From an uncultured Mesonia sp. (GTDB lineage: Bacteria > Bacteroidota > Bacteroidia > Flavobacteriales > Flavobacteriaceae): DNA of 64,000 nucleotides. The stretch lies in the NCBI GenBank assembly GCA_947494545.1, contig CANLVH010000002.1, forward strand, positions 62,001 to 126,000. The letters are read 5' to 3'. Below the pieces are notes generated by a model. That model made no database searches and was not told the origin of the DNA. It saw only the letters and a program-made list of their open reading frames with translations. Both the position numbers and the translations under genes were made by a program. Positions within the stretch are counted from its first letter, which is position 1, and each line of letters opens with the position of its first letter. Positions 45,901 through 53,484 of this stretch are shown piece after piece.

Positions 45901-46155
45901 TTATTTTTGGTGCTGTTCTATATAATTTGCCATAGTATCTACGCTATAAAATATTTCTTTGCCTTTTTCGGGGTCTGTTATTTTAAGGCTGTAGTCTTTT
46001 TCTAGCAATACAATTAATTCTAAAGCGTCTATAGAATCTAAACCAATGGCGTCTCCAAAAAGCTCGTCGTTATTGTCAATATCGCTTACTTCTAAGTCTT
46101 CTAAATTGAGTTGTTCTATAATTTTAAACTTTAATTCTTCTCGTAAATCACTCAT
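45901..46155 (-). CDS. Acyl carrier protein of the polyene cluster
   Basis: 84 residues. The phosphopantetheine site is Ser41 in GLDSIDALEL. The N-terminal helix and acidic helix II (ALELIVLLEKDYSL) are normal for a type II ACP. It overlaps the half-KS-like gene by 8 bases. Only one ACP is present, whereas many aryl-polyene clusters have two. Confidence 0.9.
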   Translation of the reverse strand: MSDLREELKFKIIEQLNLEDLEVSDIDNNDELFGDAIGLDSIDALELIVLLEKDYSLKITDPEKGKEIFYSVDTMANYIEQHQK

Positions 46156-46765
46156 CTACATTAGTGTATAATTGTTTCAAATTGTCGGGCGTATACCTGA
46201 TTTTTCCGTTGTTGGAAATCAGGGTCAAAAATACATTATATCTGTCGCTATCCAAATCTATCCAACCACAAATTGCTGAATTTGCTTTGTTGGTTTGCAG
46301 AAGAATATCGGTATAGGTATGAATGAAATTTGGCGTAAAACTTTCTGCAATAAAAAATGCGTTTTCGCTTTTTAAACCATGTTTAATAGCTATTTCTCCC
46401 ATTACAATATTGGGTAATGTATATACAAAAACAGCTGGCGAAGCCAAAGCATTACTGCTTTTGGAGATACTTTTTTGGTGTTCTAAATCTGTTGCCAAGC
46501 TACCCGCATTGTTTTGAAATACCAAAGCAGTATTTTTGTCTATTTGGTTTTCTTGTAGTAAAATTTCTGTACAAATAATTCCCATTTTAGACAGCAAATC
46601 CATCTTATAAAACTTAGAATAATTTAGTTCCAATTCTTTATAAATGCTTTTTAGAAAAGTGTCTAAATTTTCGTTTTTAGCTTTTGGATATAATAATTTT
46701 CCTTTACGGAATAGACCTTGCCGATTTAAATGCACAAAATCTGAAGTATAAAAAGTAGAATTCAT
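46148..46765 (-). CDS. Half-length ketosynthase-like protein without active-site Cys
   Basis: 205 residues, about half the size of a ketosynthase. The stretch SSNALASPAVFVYTLPNIVMGEIAIKHG resembles the dimer-interface part of KS N-terminal domains. The position after it, where active enzymes have TACSSG, reads FFIAESF, so there is no nucleophile; the only cysteines are 65 and 166. Databases usually name it '3-oxoacyl-ACP synthase', but catalysis is unlikely. It lies between a full KS (4-base overlap, ATGA) and the ACP (8-base overlap), which suggests a structural or regulatory subunit. A TTCCGTAAAG copy is at 46702-46711. Confidence 0.75.
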   Translation of the reverse strand: MNSTFYTSDFVHLNRQGLFRKGKLLYPKAKNENLDTFLKSIYKELELNYSKFYKMDLLSKMGIICTEILLQENQIDKNTALVFQNNAGSLATDLEHQKSISKSSNALASPAVFVYTLPNIVMGEIAIKHGLKSENAFFIAESFTPNFIHTYTDILLQTNKANSAICGWIDLDSDRYNVFLTLISNNGKIRYTPDNLKQLYTNVDE

Positions 46766-47907
46766 GCCGAATGTTTTTTTAAAAGCATTGCAAAATTACA
46801 ACCCCCAAAACCCGAAGCTGTTTTTAAAACATTTTTTAAAGATTTTTGCTTTAATTGCGTAATTATGTTTAATTTTTTAGACGTACCCTTTTGCGTAAAG
46901 TTAAAATTGGGCAGCAACTGATTTCGTTTCATACACTCTACACTAATCACGGTTTCTAACAAAGCCGAAGCTCCTAAGGTATGACCGTAATGCGCTTTTA
47001 AACTGTGAAGCGGCGTTTCTTGTAGATTTGCGCGTGAAAAAGCTTTAGCTTCCATCTCATCGTTATAAAGGGTTGCCGTGCCGTGTGCAGAGATAAAATC
47101 TATTTCTGAAGAAGTGAGTTTGGCTTCTTTTAGCGCATTTTGAATGCTCTTAAAAAGTCCGTCGCCGGTTCTAGACGGTCCCGAGATATGGTTAGCATCG
47201 TTTGCAGTGGCTTCCCCTTCTATACTTATAAGCTCTGCCGCGGTTGGTTTAGCGTTTAACAAAACACAAGCGGCAGCTTCTCCCAGATTAATTCCATTTC
47301 TTTGCTTACAGAAAGGTGCACAAACCTTAGTATCTAATGCTTGAAAAGATGAAAAGCCGGAAACAGTAAATTTTGATAGAATATCGCCTCCTACAACAAT
47401 TGCGTGCTCGTAATTTTGGTGGTTGATTAATTTCTTGCCAACGGCAATTGCCAAGCCGCCGGAAATACAAGCGTTGGAAAGTACAATTGGGGTTTGCGGA
47501 AGTTTGAAAAATGCTTGTAACTGTTTGGCAGATTCAAATAATTTTGCTCTTTCTTTAGGAAAAGGATTGTTGCGATCTAAAGCATCTATATTTCCTTTGG
47601 TAGTAGAAATTATTACCGCTGTTTTCTTTAGGTCTAAGTTTGGATTTTTATCTAAAACCTTTGCAACGGCAAGCAATAACATCTTTTCTAATTTAGTGTA
47701 CTTTTCGGAATTAGCCGATAAGTCCTTAAAAGCTTTTTCCAATTTTTTTTCAGGAATTTGTGCTCCATAAAAAGACCTATTAGAATAATTGTAGTTGTCT
47801 ATTTGTTTTACACCACTAAGACCATTTACCAAACTTTCGTAGTTTTCTTGAACGGAAAAACCCAAAGGAGAAATAATTTCAGTATTGATTATGTACGCCT
47901 TTTTCAT
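46762..47907 (-). CDS. Beta-ketoacyl-ACP synthase, second complete copy
   Basis: 381 residues. Cys147 in VLSNACISGG, His275 in SAHGTATLYND and His309 in HYGHTLGAS complete the triad, and the C-terminal TASGFGGCNFAML agrees. The overall sequence is divergent from FabF and from the other KS of this operon. It may act in initiation (priming with the aryl starter) or in a separate extension step, as ApeR-type synthases do; that split is inference. It is preceded by a 78-base gap and overlaps the half-KS gene. Confidence 0.9.
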   Translation of the reverse strand: MKKAYIINTEIISPLGFSVQENYESLVNGLSGVKQIDNYNYSNRSFYGAQIPEKKLEKAFKDLSANSEKYTKLEKMLLLAVAKVLDKNPNLDLKKTAVIISTTKGNIDALDRNNPFPKERAKLFESAKQLQAFFKLPQTPIVLSNACISGGLAIAVGKKLINHQNYEHAIVVGGDILSKFTVSGFSSFQALDTKVCAPFCKQRNGINLGEAAACVLLNAKPTAAELISIEGEATANDANHISGPSRTGDGLFKSIQNALKEAKLTSSEIDFISAHGTATLYNDEMEAKAFSRANLQETPLHSLKAHYGHTLGASALLETVISVECMKRNQLLPNFNFTQKGTSKKLNIITQLKQKSLKNVLKTASGFGGCNFAMLLKKHSA

Positions 47908-47985
47908 AAATTATTAAAGGTTTATAGCGATTAAAACATTCTATAAACTTTTACAAAAGTAACAAATACTTTGGGCAAAAAAGAT

Positions 47986-48432
47986 TTATTCTTCGGCTAA
48001 AGTAGTTGTGATTTCGGCGGTGGCTAGTTGCTGGTTTTGTGCATTTTTTATTTCTGCTTGATAGCGTTTTAAAGGTCCTAATTCATACATAAGTTTGATG
48101 TGTGTAGTTATTTTTTGTGTAGTTTTAGGAAGGCTGTCAATTTTTGCATTTTTAATACCGGCTAAATATCCTATTTTGGGCGGGCGTGGCTTTTCCTTTT
48201 GGATTAGGTGAGCTGATTTTAATGCGATACTTTGCGCCATATTTTCTAACACACCGGCTTCTGTTAAAATATTATCTTCGACTAAATTATGCTTTTCCGG
48301 AATTTGAAAACCTGTTATCGCTCGTGTATCATTGCAAAAAAATAAAGCATCTACCAATACAAAAGGTTCTTTTTGTGGTAGTAAAAGCTGAATTTCTTCT
48401 TTATTATAAGTGCTTTTTTCCGGTGTTTTCAT
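47986..48432 (-). CDS. Hotdog-fold dehydratase-like protein (ApeP-type) with His-to-Gln change
   Basis: 148 residues. It opens LLLPQKEPFVLVDAL, aligning with the FabZ/FabA-type LPHxxPFLLVD, but the catalytic His is Gln. The Glu-bearing helix LTEAGVLENMAQSIAL is kept. The rest is a single hotdog. Database names such as 'ABC transporter permease' for this group are not supported: there are no membrane helices. It could be a dehydratase with altered chemistry, a thioesterase-like protein, or a partner of the 122-residue hotdog protein. It lies 3 bases after the acyltransferase gene. Confidence 0.75.
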   Translation of the reverse strand: MKTPEKSTYNKEEIQLLLPQKEPFVLVDALFFCNDTRAITGFQIPEKHNLVEDNILTEAGVLENMAQSIALKSAHLIQKEKPRPPKIGYLAGIKNAKIDSLPKTTQKITTHIKLMYELGPLKRYQAEIKNAQNQQLATAEITTTLAEE

Positions 48433-48435
48433 GTT

Positions 48436-49314
48436 CTATTTTTTAAAAACTTTCCAATAATCATAAAAGTTAAACCATTGGTACGGATACCTTTTTACCT
48501 TTTCTTCTAAATCTTTAAAATAATGTTCTAAAATTGTGGTAATGCGGTAATCTTTCCCCCGAAAGGGTCTAGCGTAAAGATGATAATGATAATTGCTTTC
48601 TCGCATAATATGCACAAATAAAATAGGACGCTTTATGAGGGAAGCCAATTTGTAAGGACCTTCTAAAACTTGCGTGGTTTTACTTAAAAACTGCATTGGT
48701 ATGTTTTTACCTTTTCCGTCCCTGTCTGCGGCTATGACTATAAGTTGATTGTTACTAAGTGCTTCTTTAATTTTAAAAATATGCGAAAAATCTTTTTTAA
48801 CTACTATGATGTTCAACCTATTATTTTCTGCTATAGAACTAATATATTCTTTTATTTGCTCATGCTCGTTATCTGTCATAAGCATATTTACTTTTGCTTT
48901 GGGTGTGAGATTTTCAAAGAAGTTGTTGGCTAAATTAAAATTGCCAATATGTGCGGTAAACAAAAATCCTCCCGATTTTTGTGCTAATAAGTTTTCTATG
49001 TGTTTTACACCATCTAACTCAAAACTGTATTTCTTTTTTTGGTTTAAATTAATAGCCAAACGGTCTATTAACACCTGCCCAAATGCGTAATAGGTTTTTA
49101 AAACACCAATACCAGCTTTAGTTTTGGAAAACTGTAGACGTTTATTTAGAAAATAAAAACTGCTTTTTGTGGCGTTAGGTGCAAAAAAAACAAAATAAGG
49201 AATTGGCAAAGCGGTTAACCAATATGCCGCCTTGATACCAAAATTTTTGATAAAAAACACAAAAACTTTAAATCCAAAAACTGTTCCGCGAGATTTTCCC
49301 GTCCACTCTGCCAT
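48436..49314 (-). CDS. LpxL/HtrB-like lysophospholipid acyltransferase
   Basis: 292 residues, lipid A biosynthesis acyltransferase family, with an N-terminal membrane-associated helix. The motif region reads FTAHIGNFNLANNFF. The His is present, but the residue four positions further that is Asp or Glu in HX4(D/E) enzymes is Asn here. Later segments VIAADRDGKGKNIPMQFL and the end RYPYQWFNFYDYWK match the family. In polyene clusters it is expected to acylate the lipid anchor. It is the first gene of the operon; no clear -7 box is seen just upstream. Confidence 0.85.
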   Translation of the reverse strand: MAEWTGKSRGTVFGFKVFVFFIKNFGIKAAYWLTALPIPYFVFFAPNATKSSFYFLNKRLQFSKTKAGIGVLKTYYAFGQVLIDRLAINLNQKKKYSFELDGVKHIENLLAQKSGGFLFTAHIGNFNLANNFFENLTPKAKVNMLMTDNEHEQIKEYISSIAENNRLNIIVVKKDFSHIFKIKEALSNNQLIVIAADRDGKGKNIPMQFLSKTTQVLEGPYKLASLIKRPILFVHIMRESNYHYHLYARPFRGKDYRITTILEHYFKDLEEKVKRYPYQWFNFYDYWKVFKK

Positions 49315-49384
49315 ATTTAATTCTTTGCTATGTGAGCTTAAAACTAAGTGCTAGTAAATTTCTTTTACAAAAGTCGGCTAAAAT

Positions 49385-49416
49385 AAAAAACCGTTGGCAA
49401 ATGCCAACGGTTTTTT
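49385..49416 (-). terminator. Strong symmetrical terminator between the TPR gene and the polyene operon
   Basis: AAAAAACCGTTGGC-AAAT-GCCAACGGTTTTTT is a perfect 14-bp palindromic stem with a 4-base loop and flanking A/T tracts, 22 bases past the stop of the TPR gene. It separates that gene from the polyene operon on the same strand. Confidence 0.85.
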
Positions 49417-49437
49417 ACTAATGAGAAGGAAGAATTT

Positions 49438-50682
49438 TTAATTTAATTTATTCTTCATTTGCTCTGCTTTTTCATCTTCGCCTAACTGAAGGTAAATGTT
49501 TCTAAGCGTTCTTATAGCTTCTGTATTATTTGGGTCTAATTCTGTAGCTTTCTCTAAATAAGGTAAAGCTTCTTTGTATAATTCTTTTCTTTCTTCACCC
49601 AACTCTTCATAACGCTTATTATCTTCTTTAGACATTCCTAAATTATTCATCTCGTCTATAATTTCTTGCTCTTTCATTAGTTTTGCCGAAGCTAAATTAA
49701 TATAAGCATCTGTCATAGAAGGATCAATTTCTATAGCTTGTTTGTAGTATTCTACAGCTTTTTCAGGTCTTTCCATTTGCATAGAAGTAATTCCTAAGTT
49801 ATAGTATAAACCAGCGTTGTTAGGGTCTTTTTCGATAACTTTTTCTACCAATTCGCTATATTTATCTAATTTACCCATTCTATAGTAAATATTGGCTTCT
49901 GCCAACATTAAGCTAGGATCGTCCGGGCTTTCTGCCTTTGCACGATTTATAGCTTCTATAGCTTTTTCATTATTATCGTTTTCGATATGTATTTGGGCAA
50001 TACTTCTTATAATATCTCCTTTTTTAGAAGGAATTTCTTCCTCTCCTGGATTTATGTAATCTCCACTTTTAATATAGATATCACGATTTTTCTTATTTTG
50101 AAAAGTTTGTACTTCACCGGTTTCTTTTTCTACCGCCGTGTACTGGATGCCTTTTCCGGTATAACCCATTTTATCTAACTTTTGAAAATACTCTAAAGCT
50201 TTATCTTTTTCTCCTGCCTGAAACATATTGGCAGCAGCGTAATAAAGATAAATAGTGTCTTGTGTATTTAAATCATAAGCCGCTATTAATTTTTCTGCAG
50301 AAGAAGATAATTTTTGTTGGTTTTGATCTGCAATTGCACTGTTTACCATTGCATCTTTGACATTCGTTAAACCTTGTTCTCCTTCTTGCTCTTCGCCATA
50401 CTCAATTGCTTTTTTAAAAGCATTGGCAGACGTCATTAAATCTTTAATTGTTGCAGTTTCGGGTTTAGCCCCTAAATATGCACGTCCTTTTGCCAAATAA
50501 AAATCTCCTTTTATACGATCTTTTTCGGATGCTACTTGACTTTCTACAGAATTAAGTAAGGATTTAGCATACTTATAATCGCCTTCCTCTACGGCATCAC
50601 CTGCTTTTCTTATTTCTTTACGTTGTCCAAAGGCTAAAATTGTAACCAAAGACAAACCTATTGTTAAAAAACTCTTTTTCAT
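49438..50682 (-). CDS. Exported tetratricopeptide-repeat protein
   Basis: 414 residues with a signal peptide ending near LAFGQRK. Several TPR units are visible, for example at about 230-330 (AIEAINRAKAESPDDPSLML and AGLYYNLGITSMQMERPEKAVEYYKQAIEIDP) and at 370-410. It is a periplasmic scaffold protein; such a TPR gene directly downstream of gyrA is common in flavobacteria as far as I recall. It starts 20 bases after gyrA and ends in a strong terminator. Specific function unknown. Confidence 0.88.
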   Translation of the reverse strand: MKKSFLTIGLSLVTILAFGQRKEIRKAGDAVEEGDYKYAKSLLNSVESQVASEKDRIKGDFYLAKGRAYLGAKPETATIKDLMTSANAFKKAIEYGEEQEGEQGLTNVKDAMVNSAIADQNQQKLSSSAEKLIAAYDLNTQDTIYLYYAAANMFQAGEKDKALEYFQKLDKMGYTGKGIQYTAVEKETGEVQTFQNKKNRDIYIKSGDYINPGEEEIPSKKGDIIRSIAQIHIENDNNEKAIEAINRAKAESPDDPSLMLAEANIYYRMGKLDKYSELVEKVIEKDPNNAGLYYNLGITSMQMERPEKAVEYYKQAIEIDPSMTDAYINLASAKLMKEQEIIDEMNNLGMSKEDNKRYEELGEERKELYKEALPYLEKATELDPNNTEAIRTLRNIYLQLGEDEKAEQMKNKLN

Positions 50683-50702
50683 TTTAGTTTTTGTTTTATG
50701 AT

Positions 50703-53243
50703 TTATTCTTCTTCCGTTTTATCAAGATTTGTGCCATCGTTTAACGAGCCGTCTTCTTCGTGGATATTTTCTTCCCCGGTTTCTTCAATCATCTCTTCTT
50801 CTTCCTCTTCGTTTACAATTTTTGCAACAGCTGCAATAGAGTCATCGTCTCGTAAACTTATTAAACGTACACCTTGCGTTGCACGACCCATTACTCGAAG
50901 ATCTGCCACGGCAATTCTAATAGCTACACCAGATTTGTTAATAATCATAAGATCATCTAAATCGGTTACGTTTTTCATAGCAACTAATTCTCCGGTTTTT
51001 TCGGTAATCGAAATCGTTTTTACTCCTTTACCACCACGGTTTGTTACGCGATAATCTTCTAAGCTAGAACGTTTTCCGTAACCGTTTTCAGAAACTACCA
51101 AAATATCTGTTTCTTGATCGTTTACTGTAACCAAGCCTATTACTTCGTCTTTATCACTATCTAATCGAATACCACGAACTCCCGAGGCGTTTCTACCCAT
51201 AGGTCGTGTTTTACTTTCCTCAAAACGAATACATTTACCACTTTTTGCTGCGAGCATAATTTCGCTATCTCCGGTGGTAAGTCTTGCAGAAAGTAACTCA
51301 TCTCCTTCCTTAATAGTTATGGCATTAATACCGTTAGAGCGAGGTCTGGAATATTTCTCTAAAGAAGTTTTCTTAACCTGGCCTTTTTTGGTAGCCATAA
51401 TCACGTAATGATTATTGATGTATTCTTCGTTTTTAAGATCTTCTGTACATATAAAAGCTTTTACTTTATCTTCGGGATCTATATTGATAAGGTTTTGTAT
51501 GGCGCGACCTTTGGAAGTTTTGCTGCCTTCCGGTATTTCAAAAACACGCATCCAAAAACATTTACCCGCTTGGGTAAAGAAAATCATGTATTGATGGTTG
51601 GTGCCTACAAAAAGATATTCTAAAAAGTCTTCGTTTCTGGTAGTAGATGCTTTAGAGCCAACTCCGCCTCTATTTTGTTTTTTATACTCTGTAAGTGGCG
51701 TTCTTTTGATATAACCTGCGTGCGAAATGGAAATAACAACTTGCTCGTCTGGAATCATATCTTCCATACTCAAATCCCCACCGGCATAGTTTATCTCAGA
51801 TCTGCGCTCGTCTCCGTATTTTTCTTTAATCTCCAGAAGCTCTTCTTTAATAATCTCCATACGTCTTTCTTTACGCGCCAAGATATCTTTAAGATCTTCT
51901 ATGGTTTTCATTAAATCTTCGTACTCGCTACGCAATTTATCTTGCTCTAGACCGGTTAATTGGCGTAGACGCATTTCTACAATTGCTTTGGCTTGCACTT
52001 CGCTCAACTCAAAACGCTCTATTAATTTATTACGCGCTTCTTCTGCATTGTTAGAAGAACGAATAAGTGCAATTACTTCATCTATATTATCAGAAGCAAT
52101 AATCAAACCTTCTAATATATGTGCGCGGTCTTCTGCTTTTTTAAGTAGGAATTGGGTGCGGCGTAAAACCACTTCGTGACGATGGTCTACAAAATGCATA
52201 ATCATATCTTTTAGATTAAGCATTTCCGGTCTACCGTTAACCAAGGCAATATTGTTTACGCTAAAAGAAGATTGTAAAGCGGTATGTTTGTACAAGGTAT
52301 TAAGTACTATGTTAGGAATAGCGTCTCGCTTTATCATATAAACAATGCGCATTCCGTTTCTATCCGATTCATCGCGAATTAAAGAAATACCTTCAATTTT
52401 CTTATCGTTTACCAAATCTGCCGTTTTCTTAATCATATCGGCTTTATTTACTTGGTAAGGAATTTCGGTAACCACAATGCACTCTCTTCCTTTCACTTCT
52501 TCCATATGCGCTTTGGCACGCATAATAACGCGACCTCGACCGGTTTTGAAAGCTTCTCGCACACCATCATAACCATAAATAATTCCCCCTGTAGGGAAAT
52601 CCGGGGCTTTGATGTGTTGAATTAATTCGTCTACTTCTATATCGTGATTATCTATATAAGCTACAGTGCCATCTACCACTTCAGATAGGTTATGTGGCGG
52701 CATATTGGTAGCCATACCTACTGCAATACCGCTGGCGCCATTAACCAATAAATTGGGAACACGCGTTGGTAAAACGGTTGGTTCTTCTATAGTATCGTCA
52801 AAATTTAATTGGTGATCTACTGTATCTTTATCGATATCAGAAAGCATTTCTTCACTCAATTTGCGCATTCTTGCTTCTGTATAACGCATTGCAGCAGGAC
52901 TATCGCCATCTACAGAGCCAAAGTTACCTTGGCCATCTACCAACATATAGCGCAAACTCCATTCTTGCGCCATTCTTACCATAGTGTCGTAAACAGAGGT
53001 ATCGCCGTGCGGGTGATATTTACCTAAAACCTCTCCTACAATTCTAGCAGATTTTTTATGCGACCGGTTGGAAAGTACGCCTAGTTCATACATTCCAAAC
53101 AAAACCCTTCTGTGAACGGGTTTTAAACCATCACGAACATCTGGCAGAGCACGTGACACAATGACCGACATTGAATAATCAATGTAGGCAGACTTCATTT
53201 CATCTTCGATATTAATGGGAATCAGCTTTTCTCCTTCAGCCAT
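50703..53243 (-). CDS. gyrA: DNA gyrase subunit A
   Basis: 846 residues. The winged-helix/tower breakage-reunion domain carries the catalytic Tyr121 in AMRYTEARM and the characteristic [21 protein letters not shown]. The six-bladed C-terminal beta-pinwheel begins after about residue 500, with repeats such as [10 protein letters not shown]. Its GyrA-box-like segment (KKQNRGGVG) is atypical, lacking the QRRGGKG consensus. The tail is strongly acidic (last 40 residues). The quinolone-determining region reads [11 protein letters not shown]; the Ser83 equivalent is Thr, probably the normal residue in this lineage. GyrA with GyrB introduces negative supercoils. Confidence 0.97.
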   Translation of the reverse strand: MAEGEKLIPINIEDEMKSAYIDYSMSVIVSRALPDVRDGLKPVHRRVLFGMYELGVLSNRSHKKSARIVGEVLGKYHPHGDTSVYDTMVRMAQEWSLRYMLVDGQGNFGSVDGDSPAAMRYTEARMRKLSEEMLSDIDKDTVDHQLNFDDTIEEPTVLPTRVPNLLVNGASGIAVGMATNMPPHNLSEVVDGTVAYIDNHDIEVDELIQHIKAPDFPTGGIIYGYDGVREAFKTGRGRVIMRAKAHMEEVKGRECIVVTEIPYQVNKADMIKKTADLVNDKKIEGISLIRDESDRNGMRIVYMIKRDAIPNIVLNTLYKHTALQSSFSVNNIALVNGRPEMLNLKDMIMHFVDHRHEVVLRRTQFLLKKAEDRAHILEGLIIASDNIDEVIALIRSSNNAEEARNKLIERFELSEVQAKAIVEMRLRQLTGLEQDKLRSEYEDLMKTIEDLKDILARKERRMEIIKEELLEIKEKYGDERRSEINYAGGDLSMEDMIPDEQVVISISHAGYIKRTPLTEYKKQNRGGVGSKASTTRNEDFLEYLFVGTNHQYMIFFTQAGKCFWMRVFEIPEGSKTSKGRAIQNLINIDPEDKVKAFICTEDLKNEEYINNHYVIMATKKGQVKKTSLEKYSRPRSNGINAITIKEGDELLSARLTTGDSEIMLAAKSGKCIRFEESKTRPMGRNASGVRGIRLDSDKDEVIGLVTVNDQETDILVVSENGYGKRSSLEDYRVTNRGGKGVKTISITEKTGELVAMKNVTDLDDLMIINKSGVAIRIAVADLRVMGRATQGVRLISLRDDDSIAAVAKIVNEEEEEEMIEETGEENIHEEDGSLNDGTNLDKTEEE

Positions 53244-53447
53244 AAAAACTCAAATTTATTTATTAAATTCTAACGCGGCAATTTAAGCAAAATATCTATT
53301 ATATATAGGGTTTTTAATGAGTTTCGCACATATTTTATTAACAAAAATTTATCGGGTGTTGGTTATAAGTTGCTGTTAATCTATTTTGAATTTTGACAAT
53401 AATTTTGTCTATTAGCCATAAAGCTTTTATAAGGCATGATTTTTGAA

Positions 53448-53476
53448 TAACTTTGAGGGAATAACTAATTGAGGAG
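53448..53476 (+). promoter_or_regulatory. -7 box and true Shine-Dalgarno of clpC
   Basis: TAACTTTG (53448-53455) matches TAnnTTTG. AGGAG (53472-53476) lies 8 bases before the clpC ATG, an unusually strong ribosome binding site in this window, where most genes have none. Confidence 0.45.
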
Positions 53477-53484
53477 ATATAACG

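Larger units (their letters stand above)
35241..49314 (-). other. Aryl-polyene/flexirubin-type biosynthetic operon (14 genes)
   Basis: All 14 genes are on the minus strand, with the first at 49314 and the last ending at 35241. Most junctions overlap or are under 25 bases; the widest are 78 bases (47908-47985) and 60 bases (38173-38232). The content matches aryl-polyene and flexirubin clusters of Bacteroidota and Proteobacteria: ketosynthases with a CLF partner, ACP, hotdog dehydratases, LpxL-like acyltransferase, LolA, GT2, MMPL and an acyl ligase. There is no ketoreductase, no ammonia-lyase and no DarA/DarB. The predicted product is a short polyene acyl chain attached to an outer-membrane lipid. 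A -7-like box TACTTTTG at 47961-47954 could mark an internal promoter. Confidence 0.8.

Noticed and set aside
50703-53243. Quinolone resistance change in gyrA
   Set aside because: [10 protein letters not shown] differs from E. coli at the Ser83 position, but Thr is probably the native residue in this lineage; no clear resistance substitution is visible.
53393-53422. Sigma-70-like TTGACA/CATAAA promoter upstream of clpC
   Set aside because: The -10 match is poor, and the primary sigma factor of Bacteroidota uses TAnnTTTG, for which a better match exists at 53448.
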